Assembly: GCA_019722365.1 (NCBI GenBank)
Contig: JADFUC010000852.1
Location: 1,922,001-1,986,000 of the forward strand
DNA length: 64,000 nt
Source: Lithospermum erythrorhizon
Lineage: Eukaryota > Streptophyta > Magnoliopsida > Boraginales > Boraginaceae
Direction of reading: 5' to 3'
Shown here: piece after piece, positions 12,600 through 26,330 of the stretch
Position numbering within the stretch: position 1 is the first letter of the stretch
Layout: each line of letters opens with the position of its first letter
The notes under the pieces: generated by a model
Told to the model about the DNA's origin: nothing
Database searches by the model: none
The model's input: the letters and a program-made list of their open reading frames with translations, nothing else
Translations under genes and position numbers: made by a program

Positions 12600-14800
12600 A
12601 AGTTGGTAACAAATTTTTTGTAAGCATCCCGACACAAAATAGACGCGATTAATATTGGTAATTAACGAACCAGCTCGTGGGTCTGCTCTGGGGCCCGTCA
12701 CATTTCCTGGGCTCAATTCGCCCCGGCCCACTAGGGCCCCCCGAACGACATCTCCGCCCATTAAGAAACGGGACGGACGTGGCGAGGATCGTCCTGCCTC
12801 CTGGCCAGTTCTCGAGCCCACCCAATATTCAAAGTAGATTCGACATCGGGTTCGTCTGAGGCCCCTGCCCTTTAATAACGCGTGAACGCTTTAAATAAAC
12901 GCTGGGCCAACGTTTAACACATAAAAGTTTCATTCAAAACACATGTTTCATTCTAAAGAATGAATCCAACGTGGTAATGTTTACAGAACGGGGCACCGCT
13001 TTTAACACATAAAATAGCCAGAATATTAAAAAGCTACTGCTCGTATTAATCGTTCTCGCGTACTCACCCCGTGAATTCTCCATCCCAATGCTGATCTTAC
13101 GACTTTAATAAATGCCTAAATAGCACGACCTGGCTCCTCCTTTAATCTACACATTTTCCATGATAAGGTTTCTTTTACACCCATATGTGCTTTACTCCTT
13201 TGATTTTCTACTACCGTCACAAATGTTGTCAAATCCATACTTTTTTCCTTCTATTATTATTATTATCCCAGAGTAATTGGGATCGGTGAGCACCCATCCA
13301 TACGATTATCATCCCCCTAGATTAACATAATCGTTGTATATACTAGCACTACCAATATCACTTCTCAATATTTTTACCAAGCATTACGTGCTTACACATT
13401 AATTTAGAAGAACAAATATCACAATTATGAAAAAAAAAATGATAGATAATACCGAATCGGAGATGGCAAGATAAGATTGTGACAGAAACGAACAAGCCTA
13501 CGACTTGAGAAAGTTAGAATCCTTAGACTCTCGGGACAATCCTGTGACTTTAATAAAAAATAATTAAATGAGTATCAGAATCGCTTTTAGAAAGTTGATT
13601 TCGCAGTATCAGAATTGCCAGGGAAACGATCAGTGAGTCATGAAACGCAAGAACGCGTTCCCTTTATGAAAGCCTCCATGTATGCCTTTGTACATTTTTC
13701 ATAGGAATAAACGCAGATCGCTTCGATCAAACCTTAAAAGTAGCCATTAGAGAGTTGTTGGGACTAACGTGGTAACGCTTGGTCAAACGGCACTACGCTT
13801 ATTCACAAAAGTAGTCAGCATTTATTTGGAGCCGCTGGGATCTAACATGGTACCACCGATCAAACGTTACCGCTTAGCATAAAAAATACGTTAGATAAAT
13901 TGGGCTGGGGACTACAAACGTGGTACCGCTTAGTGAACGCGGTACCCGCTTTGTCGCATAAGCTGATCGGAAGTATTTTTCTTGGATCTATAAATGGGGA
14001 CATTTTTCTTGTTAGATAATTACAACTATTAATTAATCAATTTGCAACTGTTTACAAGATATTGCCTACTATGCCCAAAAGAGCACTGGTAGGTCATGAA
14101 GAAGTTTTTCAAGGTTATCAGAGATCCATCCGCCGAAAGGCTCGTGCTACCCATTGTTCGAACGTACAACTTTTTTGTACTGCAAAGGTAAGCTATCTAT
14201 GGATGATTGAAGCTCATGATGTCAAAATTGAAAATGAAAGGTTCGAGGATGGCGACGAACACATCACAAGTTTACTTCACTAATGGTTGCATGAATTTGT
14301 GAACATCACGGTATAAAATGCGGTGACTTTGAATTTAGGCTTCACCATGAACGGATCGAACGTAATCATTGTGATCATTTTCAAGTGTCCATTTGTACGA
14401 TTAATCAAGGCGAGAAATGTCGATCAGGAGTCTAAACTACCTATTTCAACTATTAATAAATCTTTTATTTCATTAAAAATGTTATTTTGTTCAATTTTCA
14501 TCAATTTCATTTATCATTATAAATCTGGGTATTAACACCGTTGAAATACACGCCTGGGACGCTTAATGCAAAAATTGATATTCCAAAAGTGAACGCGGTG
14601 CATCGCTTAATACAACAACAAGCACGACGTTCATTACTGCCTCGAACCGACAGGCCCAAGAAATTCCTTTACTGCCAGGTCAGCCGGGTTCGTTATGGGG
14701 CCTTAGCCATGTCGAAGACGAATATGGACCGCCCGGTTTGTTCTTAAGGGCCGGACGCCGGATCGTTGAACACAAGCTTAATAACATATCTATGTACTTA
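12600..14800. repeat. GC-richer repeat island with degenerate ~76-bp units
   Basis: This island differs in composition from its AT-rich surroundings. A degenerate motif of the form aacgtggtaccgctt followed by aacgcggtaccgctt recurs at about 12968, 13762, 13840, 13915 and 14588. Three consecutive units at 13762, 13840 and 13915 have a period of 75-78 bp. The phrase tttaacacataaaa also occurs twice (about 12914 and 13001). Open frames here (12594-12859, 14062-14283, 14541-14747) have no recognisable domain. It is probably a decayed, non-coding mobile element or satellite-like array. Confidence 0.5.
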
Positions 14801-15296
14801 GGTTGCTTAAGAGGGCCATCTTTTATTATCCAGCCCATTATTTTATGGGTCCATATAGCCGATTAGAATTTTTTATTCATTCATTAATTTTTTCAATTCA
14901 ATTTTGTTCATTTTATTATTCTTTTAAATTACTTCTGAAATTTATATGATCAGATTCTTGAATATATAATTATTATACACTACTCTTTTATGTGTAGTTG
15001 TTGATGTATTATTATCATAATATCATGCTTTTATATGTACTTTCCTAGGAATAAAATCATTTATGCTACGACGTAAAAATGGCACCTAAGAACATTTTTG
15101 TCCAATGCTTTATCTTTTTTGTTGATCAAGGTATTTTGTCTTACGTGTCTCATTAGAATATAATCTTGACAATTCAAATGCATTGGCATAGGATGACTAG
15201 AGAATATGATTACTTGTATAGAATCGTAACCACAATCTTAGTTGTACGGCACTATTGATCTTCTTTATACTTGAACTAAATTAAGATGCGCATTAC

Positions 15297-15635
15297 CGTC
15301 AATTATTTTATTATTTTTATAATAAAATTATAACAATGAGAAAACAAATTTAAAAAAAAAACCCTAAAAGAAATAAGATGAAAAGTTATCATGAGAAAAC
15401 AGCATAAGTGAATCAAATAACTTTTATTTTCTCACAATTACGAGATTACTTAGTAGAGAATATCTAGTAGTGAATTATCGGTAGTTGTCTTGTTAAAGGT
15501 TACACTACAATAAGGCCATGAAAATTAAATAAAAAATTCATGAGGGTAAAATAAGAAATACATTAATTCTTTGGCTTCACTAGAACCTCCATTGCGTAAT
15601 TCTAGACATTATATATAGTATAGATTAAGGAGTGA
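15297..15635 (+). repeat. Dispersed repeat family, copy 2
   Basis: Same order of blocks as the copy at 2640-2985: attattttattatttttata at the start, taaaataagaaatacatta near the end, and tattatatatagtatagat at the terminus. The two copies have diverged noticeably, so the insertions are not recent. Confidence 0.6.
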
Positions 15636-18600
15636 GCCAAATGATCTGCATTACGTCTATTTAATAATGCATTAATTAACTTTTTATAAATATAATGACA
15701 TGCAATTTTAACTAGTGATTAATTTATCGAATTCTACCGCAAATGAGGAACAAAAATGAGATATATATATGAAAAGGAACGAAAAGCACAATCGCATACG
15801 ACCGCGCTAAATAACGTAAAAGAATCTAAAATACATCTAATTAATTTAAAGACAATATCCTGTGGGACGAGCCAGTAACATATATTGGGAAATTTTATTA
15901 AATAATCGAAGATCAATTTATCAATTTTAACAGAATGATAATTAAAAAAAATACACTACATGTGCCAAAATCCCATGACTACCTTGGAGTGAAAAACACA
16001 CGTTTATCTTTTATAACTACTATTGATACTTCGATAACTTTAATGTTAAATAATTCACAATTCAGTAATATACTCCCTCCGTATTTATTTTTGGGAGTTA
16101 CATTAAAGGTGTCTTTAAGTGTATAGTACAGTATAATGCAAATTATTGAAAGTTAAGGGGTTCATCCCATCCATCATTCCTCTTTAGCTTATGTCCTAAA
16201 TTCTTAATTTTTATTTTATTTTAAATGATAAAATAAATACTTCGTATTGAAATGTGGGTCCATCCCCTGCTCACCATTGACTTATACCAGCTCGACATGG
16301 TTATAAGAACGTCTTTCTCATGTCCAAACCGTGTGATTATCCATCTCACTTTTCTTCATCATGCTCTTGCTAATCTTTTAGAGATATTGCTTCCGTACCC
16401 ATATCAAAATTTCAATTTTTTAATATCTGCATATCTATCTTCACTAAAGCATTAAAATCCAAATCCAAATCCAAAATCACAGTAACAAATATCAATGCCC
16501 ACTTGTTCCCCTAGTGACGCAATGGTCATAGTTACCCCCAATTTTTTATAGGTTTTTTCTACCGATACCCTTAAACTATCATGAATTTTTACAAAGCACC
16601 CCTAAACTTATTCATCTTATCTGTGCAGTCAGAATACTTTTCTTCTTCAAGACCCCGAACTATCGCTCTTATCTGCCGACCTCTCTGTGACTTAATTTCA
16701 ACCTTAAAATAGTTAAAACCCTAATAATAATATTTCAAAATGTAGAAGACATTTTAAAATATTTTACATAATTAGTAGAATGGCGCCTAAACCCTTTTCT
16801 TTTATCACACCCTACCCCTAACCCTATCTTCTTTCTACCACTGCTTACCCCACAACCATTTAACCATGCCAGAGGCGCGGTATTTATGGGCATAAAGGGT
16901 CAGTAAAAAGCTTGGGAGTAGATGAAATAAGAAAAGCAAGAAATGCTGAAGCTTTATCTAATTATTGTGAAATATTTAAATGCGTCCTTTATAGCTTAGT
17001 CCCTATACTATCAGAGGCTACAGTGACAAAATAATATTTTAATATGTGATAACATAGTCATTTAATATTTTGTCTCGCGGTATAAACGTAAGTTAATAAT
17101 ATTATCATTTTATCAGCAGAGCTTTTGTATGTATTACGATTTAAATCAATAGTTATTTGTTTCATTTATTATGCATGTTGCGACAATTGTTGTAACAATT
17201 TATTTACTAGTTTAGTTAATGTGATTACATAAACGGAACGCCAATCATAGTAAGTAATTGTATCATTAGGGGCCTGCCCTCACGATATCGTGGAGTTACG
17301 CTGTGATTGTTGTGATCTCATGCATAACCTGCAGGTTAATATTAATGGTCTATTATTATACGACTACTATTATCTAAGTTTCCAAGTGTCACACACATAA
17401 TGACGCTGAAGAGTATTTCATGTATAAAATAAAAAGATCATAAATCGGGAGTCGATCAGAATCAAATCTAATATTCTCAACTGAATTCATCATAACGTAA
17501 AAATATAAATCGATAAACCTCAATTAATTAATCACGCTTTAATTAATTTAATAGTTAGTCGAGCCTATTAGCAAATTGTTAGTTATTTATTATCAATTTT
17601 TCTGTTTAATTCACTTAATCTGCTTAATTCAAATTAAAACAGTCAGTTCATTAAACTATTCTATTGGGCTTTTAGGTTAATTTGACAACTTTATTGTGTT
17701 TTCATCACATATCACAAACAAAAACGAAATTAATAAAAGAAGTTTTCCTCCCTTTCACGAAGAAATTTAAAATCCTATCGTCGCTAAGATCGAATTGCTG
17801 ATAATTCCATCCAATCGATTTGCCCCAAAGCGTACCCAAGACGCGATTCAACACCCCCGCCAAGAACCAACTATGATCATTTATTTCATGGATAGAAATT
17901 AAACTAAACGACGCCGGAAAATTTGTTGTTGATTAATTCACGCAAATCAGAAGTGTTCTTTATTTATACATAACGTAATATATTATTTAGATGAAATATA
18001 TAATTTGAAGCGATCCCGTTTATATACTTAGCTGATTTTATCTGCTACGCGATAAAGTTTCTTCAAATATAATCATTTTACATGATTTTAAGAAAAATTA
18101 GTCTAGGTATTTAGAGGCATAAAGTACAAGTGACCGTCTGCATAAGATAAATAAGTTACAGGAATTATATAAAAATTACGAGAATCAAGAGTGATTCGCG
18201 AAAACCTTTTTTATATCATATATTGTACGCCTCAAATGGCATCCATTATCACAAGAAGTATATTTTATTTCCTATATATATGATGTCCTTGATGAGTGTT
18301 GAGAAGTAACCAAGTAAATAAGCATACACCTGGTTAATGGCTATTGGTTTCCTTGTGGCTTTCAAGCTAAATAATTAGCCACCCATGTTCTCTTAATTCA
18401 AAAACAAATGTGACACTGCTTAGCTTTAAGGCTTCCCATTGGAAATAAAAGACCAGATTCATACTTACGATCTACGTACTCTTATTAGGGCTGTACGTGG
18501 CATGTAATTTTGTTGTTTAATTTTCTCCATCTTTGAGCTCACAGTTTGTAGCATATATAAACAATGAAATGTGCTTACATGATTCTTTGATCCAGATGTA

Positions 18601-19380
18601 ATCATGTCATCCAAGCCTTGAAAGTCTTAAACTTAATTTCTACCATTATAATATTAAGTTAAAAGAATGTAATTTTCTTTATTTGTATTCACATCATTAG
18701 AAGCATCTTTGGTAATATCAAATAAATAAATCCCTTTTCGAAGTTGTAATAACTCGATCACTTCTTTGATGGAAATAAGATTCTCTAAGGTGTCAAGTTT
18801 GATTCCTTGTTCCACCTTCTCCCTTTTATATATTGATTGATGAAAACAAATCTAGCCATGCCTTAATAAAATCTTTCAATTGAAGGGTACAAAACAAAAT
18901 GCTACATAAATCTTAGTTTTTTCAAAAGTAACATACTCCATCCATTTAAAAGATTGTCATGTTTTAAATACTAGTAGTTACATTTTTCTTGAACTCGTGT
19001 ATGCAGTATATGTTATTATGTAGTATAATATTTGATGAATAATCTCAAATAATGCTAGATTTTTAATATATTTTATTATTAACATACTAATTTGATTTAA
19101 TTCGAATTACGAATATCAATTGAAACTATAATAATTATTACTTTTAATAATTAAAAATTAAATAGAATAATCTTTTTGAGGCGAATGGTCGTACCATATT
19201 TCATTAACACAAGGAAAAAGAAGTCGTAAACAATACTCCAACACTACAAAATGGAAAGCTAATGGCACTTACAAACTTAAAAAATGTTTAAAAGTAATAT
19301 AATTAAGATCATGCAATCGATCTGAAAATGACATCTACTTGACTAATGACAATCTAACATGACCCCTGAATTCTCTAAGT
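15636..19380. other. Intergenic DNA upstream of the MYB gene
   Basis: No gene recognised. A Stowaway-like end (tactccctccgtatttattt) lies at about 16072 and a weaker one (actccatccatttaaaagat) at about 18935; no matching opposite ends were found. The remainder is AT-rich with short open frames that lack domains. Confidence 0.5.
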
Positions 19381-19382
19381 AC

Positions 19383-19392
19383 ATATATAAAT
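19383..19392 (+). promoter_or_regulatory. Candidate TATA box of the R2R3-MYB gene
   Basis: The sequence tatataaata lies about 90 bases upstream of the MYB start codon at 19478, which would give a leader of roughly 60 nt. This is position and consensus only, with no transcript evidence. Confidence 0.45.
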
Positions 19393-19477
19393 ATGTAACA
19401 AACTCTAGCCTCTTATGTCACAGAATTTTCAGTACAACATAAGTACAACTAGATAAAGTTAGCATTATAATCCTATT

Positions 19478-20627
19478 ATGTCTTGGGAAATAATGGCACA
19501 ACAATTAGGTTGGGGAATTATTGATGAAGGGTGGCGTAAGGGCCCCTGGATTGCTGAAGAAGATCATAAGCTAATTGAATATGTCAAGTTGCATGGTGAA
19601 GGCAGATGGAATTCTGTTTGTAGAATAGCAGGTATTAAAATAGTTCAACTTGTATCACTATATTCATAATTTAATCTCTCCATGTAGTATATTATTTGAA
19701 GTTAACGTCGTCTCAACTTCCATTATATTTTTCGCGATTCTCTCAAGTTGCATTAAAAAAATTTAAACTCGAGTAAGCTGACTAATTCTCGCGGTAAATA
19801 ATTTCAATATTGCAGTAGAACCATCGTTGTAGCCTTGTGAAACTCCAATATTTATGTGGCGGGTTGGAATGCGACGAACCAACGTCGTTTTAATGTTTAA
19901 TTATGCTGAGCTTGTGTGTACCTTACAGGGTTGAAGAGGAATGGGAAAAGTTGTAGATTAAGGTGGGTGAATTACTTGAGGCCTGATCTTAAGAAAGGTC
20001 AACTTACTCCTCAAGAAGAAAAAATCATTGTGGAGCTTCATGCTAGATGGGGAAACAGGTGGAACTTCTGTTGCAGAATATCATACTAGTCAGTCTGTTT
20101 TGATCGGTTCTTGATGATTAGTAACATGAAAAAATTTGTTGTGGTGTAGGTGGTCTACAATTGCTAGAAGCCTTCCTGGAAGAACAGACAATGAAATCAA
20201 GAACTATTGGAGGACTCATTTCAAGAAGAAGACAAACAGCTCGGAGAATTTCTCCAGGGCTCGGCTACTGAGGAAGCAACAATTTCAGCAACAGCAGCAG
20301 CTGCACCAACAGCAACTTCAGCTGCAGAATCAGTTCGATATGAGAAAGATCGTGTCATCGTCTGATGAGAGCCTAAACAGACAACCCCCCATGCCTCTAG
20401 TAAAGCAAAATATTGTCCCTGCATACCCCTTCTCGGCTAATCAAGAGCACGACGGTTTCCTTTGTTCACTTATCAATAATGGCTACCCATCTGTGCCTGA
20501 GGTCTCAAATGAAGCCAACATCTGGGATGCACTGTGGAACCTAGACGATGTCCATGGCGCTTTCAATACTTCTATGGCTATGTCAAACAAACCTAACCTG
20601 CCTACTTATTCTGCTCCTTTCTACTAA
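19478..20627 (+). CDS. R2R3-MYB transcription factor
   Basis: Nuclear DNA-binding protein of 253 residues. Exons are 19478-19631, 19929-20058 and 20150-20627, with the split-codon phases usual for R2R3-MYB genes. R2 (about residues 19-69) has spaced tryptophans in [18 protein letters not shown] and [14 protein letters not shown]3 (about 70-120) reads [38 protein letters not shown] and [10 protein letters not shown]. After the MYB domain comes a Gln-rich stretch encoded by about 20280-20340. The C-terminus holds an acidic aromatic motif, [13 protein letters not shown], that looks like an activation segment. I do not recognise a well-known Arabidopsis subgroup; the pattern differs from MYB21/24, MYB59 and subgroup 20. 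The target pathway is unknown. Confidence 0.9.
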
Positions 20628-22440
20628 TCCTTTTAAGTAGTCACTTTCCTCTTAAAGTAGTTAAGTGCTTTATGACAAAGTTGTAAATGTGAACTAAAGA
20701 AGGTTCACAGAACTATAGCTAGCTCATATTTGGCTCTATTTGGCTCTGCTAAGTGGCAGTCTAATAATTACATATAGTCTAACTAGTTTACTATAGGGTG
20801 TGGTTTTCTTTAATCCAAGGTATTGACAAGCATGTAATAATTGCACATCCTGTTGAATCTTTTTTTGGCAAGTGATGAAGTTTCAAGTTCACTATGGCTT
20901 CACAATAAATTATCAGTGTTATCTTTCTATTTCTTCTTTTTTGAGGAAATTGAAATTCTGATAAAAGTACAAATTCTAGCAGGTGCAAAATTAATCTTAG
21001 CCATTTATTTTGTATTTTTTTGCAAATTCTGACACTCCAATCCAACAACTGTCATAATTTCTGCACATCCCAAAAAGCTTTAAAAAAGAAGAAGTTCTGG
21101 TAGCTTTTGAATCTGAATCTTATAGGCTGGGCAACTTTATAACATGTTTTGCATTCGTTATTTTAAAATTTATTAGAGTACAAATTTGGTTTGTTGAGTA
21201 TGTTTAGAAATACATGTGTTGACTGTTGAGTACCTTTAAGATGTACAATTGGTTCCCACTGGCACAAAATCGGATTTTTTTTATAGCAAAAATGCACATC
21301 ACAGATGCTTTGGGAGGATGTTGACACTAGAAAATTAGAAACTGATGAGAGAGAACAGTGAAGAAAGTGGAACAGGAGAACACCTTTTTTGGTTTTAATA
21401 AACTTATGGAAGAAAAGTCTGTTATCATAGAGTTTATGGGATATCACACTAGCATCAATATCGATATCATCAATAAAAAAAATATCCCCTACTTAGCTTA
21501 CCGAATATTTCCAAAAGTATCTAGTGAGACGAAGATGAGTTGTCAAGAATGTAGAGGTCGGATGAACAATTGGTCAGATTTAGTACGGATCATATATGGA
21601 CCATAAGTTGGAGTCGGATTTTCTCTTGGGATCCCCTCATTTGACATCCTTGGGGAAGAGGATCAAGTCGGCTCTCGCGAACTGTTCGATGCACTATTCC
21701 ACTACTGCTGTCCCACAAGTAGTACGGTGTTTGAAATCTGGGGATTCCGCATGAATTTGTAAGCCGATTGTTTGATAAACAATGTAGTCTAGAGAAGTTT
21801 GAGAATAAGGAAAACAGAGAATAATGGTTTGCCAAATTTTGTAAAGAAAACGTATCACATTATGTATGTTCAAAGAAGTTAAAAAAAATCGTGTGCTTAG
21901 TAGTACTATACATTGTAATATCATCCGTATGGTGCTAAAAAATTCAGCAAAAGAATTCAAAGGAAAAAGGTAACAGAAGATATCTGCAATTGATGAGCCT
22001 TGATGCTAATACTCAAATGCTGATCAACTGATTGAGCCTCTGTTGATTCTTAGCAGAAACAAAACGAGTTCAAAATCCGCAAATGTCTGAAATGTTTCTG
22101 CAAGATTAGCATGGCCGAAGTTAAAGAGCTTCGCTGGTACTGTAATCGTCGAGTCTGTATTCTCTTCTTCAAAGTCAGCAATCCGCAACTTGTCTATATA
22201 AAATTCTGCAGCAGTAACTCAAAATTTATGAACTTCAAGTTTCCTCAGTACCATACTTGACCTTTTGCTGTTTTCATGCATGAAAACCGAACAAGGAAAA
22301 TCAGATCCCTCAAAACTGTAGCTCCTTACACTGAAGCTGGATAGATGTGGGCGACTACAATGTTGTTCACCGGACTTTGGGCATATAGCATCCATTCTCA
22401 GTAAGATATCAGTTGTGAAAGCCAAGAGTTCGCATATTCC
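20628..22440. other. Intergenic DNA between convergent MYB and transporter genes
   Basis: This holds the 3' regions of two genes pointing towards each other. The phrase atttggctct is directly repeated near 20729. Open frames such as 21358-21606 (plus) and 21694-21960 (minus) show no domain and no splice context. The stretch 21600-21740 is somewhat GC-richer and I could not identify it. Confidence 0.45.
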
Positions 22441-22451
22441 AGTTTCTCAAT

Positions 22452-24838
22452 TCAATCATGTTTTGATAACCGTCCGTTCAGATCAAGTTCCCTCTCTCTT
22501 CTATGAGAATACATAATATCGAGAGCAACCGTCCCAACTTTTCTGTTTTTCAGAGTTCTTTTACTTTTACTTCTCATGCTCTTCTTTTCAGATAAAGGTT
22601 GTGCATTGGGGACATTATTAATAAATATAAGTGGAACTAATGCAGCAACAAGTTGTACCAGAATACCCAGAGGAAGACTAGAGTAGTTCCCTGATGTGAT
22701 ACCAAGAAAAGAGGACAACCCAACCCCCAAAAATCCACTGGTTACTGATGACAAACACAGTGCTGCAGCTGAAAATGACATGAGCGAACCTTCACACCCC
22801 AAGGGAGCCAAATTTGCTAAAAGAACTTGGAACGGCAAAATTTTAAATTGAGCAATCGTTTCTGCTAGACCAGAAAAGCAGAGAGCAAAGATCTCATTTG
22901 AAATCCCCAGTTTAAGGTTGAGCTGCAATACTAGTATCAAATCAAGGAGAAGTGAAAATGCATACGTAACTTGGACAAAGCTCACCAGCTGTCTCATTGA
23001 AACCTTCTTCCCAAACCAGCCATAAAGTGCAGTCAGGGAGAATAGCACAACTTGGCCTGTGACCTTTGACATTCCAATGGTAGATGAATCAAGATTTAGA
23101 TATTGTGTCTGATAGCAAAATATTGAACCTGAGAGAGCTGGAACTGCCAGTATCGAGCCAACGATCCACATGAGAGGCTTCCAGATATTCTCCTCTTTAA
23201 CTGCTACCATAAGATCATCATATTGTTTCTTGATGTTTTGGAAGACTGACCTCTTCATAGACGCCTGATCTCGTAGCTGGGGTAACCCAAGGGATTCCTC
23301 TCTCATGGATGTAGTCAGTGTAAACTGGAGGGCCAATATAGACGCAAAAGCTAGAAACATAGATCGGGTCTGATGTGTCCTTAATAAGTAAAACCCGCCT
23401 ATTAGGTTCCCTAGGACGCCACCAGCTGCAGAAGCCATGAATGCATATGACTGAATAGCAGGCATCTTGTGTGCCTTCCCGTACTCTGCAACCAGAGCAT
23501 CTTTCGCAACTTCTGCAATGGATGCACCAAGATTACTGAGAAGCACACATGCCATAACAGCAGGGAGAGATTTACTAGCAACCGACATCAGTGCCAACGG
23601 TCCCCAAGATAGAACCTGAATAAGGACTGAAAGTTAATGAAAATGTGTTAGTATTTGCCAAATGACATCATATTGGCAGGCAATTTTCAATCCGAAGTTC
23701 AATATAAATTGCTTCTAACAAATTATGACATCAACTCGTTAAAGGGCCAATAACCGACTTAGACAAATTTCCTTGCACCTGATAACTGAAATGAGGAGTA
23801 TATTTTATTATGCCTTCATATTAAGGGTAAAATTAGCAGACAGCATCACAATTTTCGCCTTAATATTTCTTATCATTACTCTACTATTTCTGCAGGCTAT
23901 CGTGGTTTCAGTAACACTAATATTGAGGCCTTGATTACATTATCAACTATAATGACATGTTATATATTGAGCTTTTTTGTTAGGGATACAAGCTTGAGCA
24001 TCATGTTCATTGTAGTTAAAGAAGAATAACACAACAATCAATTACATAAAAGAATTGCTTTTCCAAAGTCAATAAGATTCTATAACTAAGACTTCAATTC
24101 TTCATCAAAGAAAATGTACTGCAATATACACGTTATTTAGATATTTACAAGGAAGCATAGGTAATATCACTTCAGTTCAAGACAAAAAAGGGGTCTCTAT
24201 GACAAACCATAAACATGAACTGTGTTAAGGTCAATGGATTTGAATAACACAAATGGAGTATGTTACAATCAATATCTAATGCAGAAGTTTAAAATATTTA
24301 ATCAGAATTAGTATCAAACAAAGTGAAAAAAATATGAAATTACAACAAATTGCAGTATGACAATGAACTAACCTCCAATGGAAATATATGGCAACCTATG
24401 AGCCCCACCAATGTAAAAAGCATCAGACAAAACACCAAACAAAGGCTTAGCCACAAAAGGAAGATTTCCACAATTCTGCACAATTTGCAAAGTTGAAGGA
24501 TGTATATTCAAATAGTTGGCCATGTGGAAATTCAAAGCCAACAAAGGAAAACACCTAAAACCATCCACCCAATAACCAAATCCACATAACATAAACATTT
24601 GCTTACTACCCTTTATTGCCAATCCTTCATTTTCCTCAAGAATCATCTTTTTCTTGGCAATATCTGGTGAAATACTCTCATGGGTTATCATAACTGGCTT
24701 CAATAACTCCATTTCTCTTCCAGAGTTGAGTTCATTATGACTAATCAAATTGAAGTCTTTATTTGCAAAAGATTGCTCCTTTTTAATATTCTGGATTGAA
24801 AAATTTATTGGGCTACTTGATATTAAGCTGAAAATCAT
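22452..24838 (-). CDS. Folate-biopterin transporter (BT1/FBT) family membrane protein
   Basis: Major-facilitator-type membrane carrier of 546 residues, predicted to move folates or pterins. In plants some FBT members sit in the chloroplast envelope, but substrates of most are untested. Two exons: 24838-24373 and 23626-22452. The acceptor at 23626 is preferred over a closer CAG because it keeps the phase and gives the expected junction YISIG-VLIQVLSWGPLAL. A hydrophilic N-terminus of about 80 residues precedes the first membrane segment and could include a plastid transit region. Family landmarks are GYWVDGFRCFPLLALNFH, FVAKPLFGVLSDAF, ASIAEVAKDALVAEYG and the glycine-rich segment near AAGGVLGNLIGGFY. 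About 12 hydrophobic segments are visible. The protein ends with a basic tail (KKSMRSKSKRTLKNRK). Subgroup and substrate are uncertain. Confidence 0.88.
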
Positions 24839-25118
24839 GGTTTTTGAGATAAATGGTGATGAAGGAAATAAATTTGTATAAATATTAATGAATAATATAT
24901 ATATATATATATTAACCTAGGTGAATGTTTGTCTCTTCTTTTTCTTGAATATTCAGACAAGAATATGAGACTGAAAGAAGAGAATGAAGAGACGAGTATA
25001 AATCTAGAACAGTACTATGTAGGTTTATATAGTCATAGATATTTGCTAAAAAAAGAAAATAAATAAATTGTTCCTTAAAAATTGGAAAGTGTAAGAAAGT
25101 TATAGAGGTTTCTTTCAA

Positions 25119-26330
25119 CCCTATTTTGAAGTTTACTAAATTAATCCTTCAAAGATCTAAAATATCTTTAGTATCTAATTTTGATGGGTTAATTTTTTAA
25201 ATTTTGATTATAAATTATTTTTAATTTTGTTGTATAATATTTTTTGAAAAATATGTCAAATTATAATATTTTCACTTTACTTTAATATTAATATATTAAT
25301 TTTCACTTCATCCCATGTTTTAATGATATTTTTCATTTTTTGATAATTCCAAAATTGATTTTTTTTAGTTTACAAAATAAAAATAAAAGGTAGTTATTTA
25401 TGACTAAAATTTTGTATAAAAGCAAAATATTTTCATGAAATAGGATGAAGGGCTATTATTACTTTAATTTAAATTTATACGAAATTAATTAAAATATGAA
25501 AAATTATTTATTTTAATTATAGAAAAAATGTAGGAAGTGTCAAGGATCCACAGTATTATTTACACCTTGAAGTCACATATCCATGTGAATTGGAAAATTT
25601 TGGTGTCTTTTAGCTTTGCTAGTTCTTTTCTTAAGAGATCTGAGGGGACCCAAATGGCCAGAAACATCTTTAGGAACAGACATAGGCTTACACGTGCCCC
25701 TTTGTGGGCTAATTATACTTGTGTAATTTATGTTGTTTGTGGCCAATATTAAATATTAATGTAGTTTTGGTGAAAAAACTTTGATGTATGGGTTGATATT
25801 TAAATTGTCTAATTTGGACTATTTTGTGAAAGTGTTGACAAATGACAACTATAATTATAAGTCGACCGAAGTTCTAGCGGTAGTCTTCAACTCTCCATGG
25901 CACATGTCGGTACCGTTAGATTAGATAGTCATCTCTATCTCAATTATCAACCGTCAGATGGGTAGCAAATAATTATCCAAACAAAATAATATCACCACAT
26001 CGTTATTTTTAATACCAAGCCAACAATAAAGAATAGTTTATGAGCATAGTTTTGATATCAGAATCGAGGAATTCAATTAAAATTTATTAAACGGAATGAA
26101 TTATAACGAATTGACTTTTAAAAAACTTGTTTTTAACCCAGGTATTATGTTCTGATTAATTAGTTATTAAGATTTTGGCATTACTAAATACTTATTTTTA
26201 TTTTAATTAAAATTTATATTTTTTAATCTTTACTTTGATCGTGACTAAATGTTTAATTATATTGTAAAAAATAATAATAAATCCAATAATATTATTTTTA
26301 TTTTTATGGAGTAATATTTATAGGATACAA
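25119..26330. other. AT-rich intergenic DNA
   Basis: No gene. A GC-richer patch at about 25860-25980 resembles part of a transposon but has no visible termini. A run of alternating TA lies at 24894-24912, between this stretch and the transporter gene start, and could serve as its TATA region. Confidence 0.4.

Noticed and set aside
12594..12859. Pro/Arg-rich open frames on both strands in the GC-rich island
   Set aside because: Overlapping frames on both strands with similar composition and no domain point to base composition rather than coding.
12600..14800. LTR retrotransposon in the GC-rich island
   Set aside because: No terminal repeats with TG/CA ends, no primer-binding site, and no gag, protease or reverse transcriptase frame could be found.
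20221..20424. Minus-strand Ala/Val-rich frame opposite the MYB gene
   Set aside because: It is the antisense of the Gln-rich repeat stretch in MYB exon 3.
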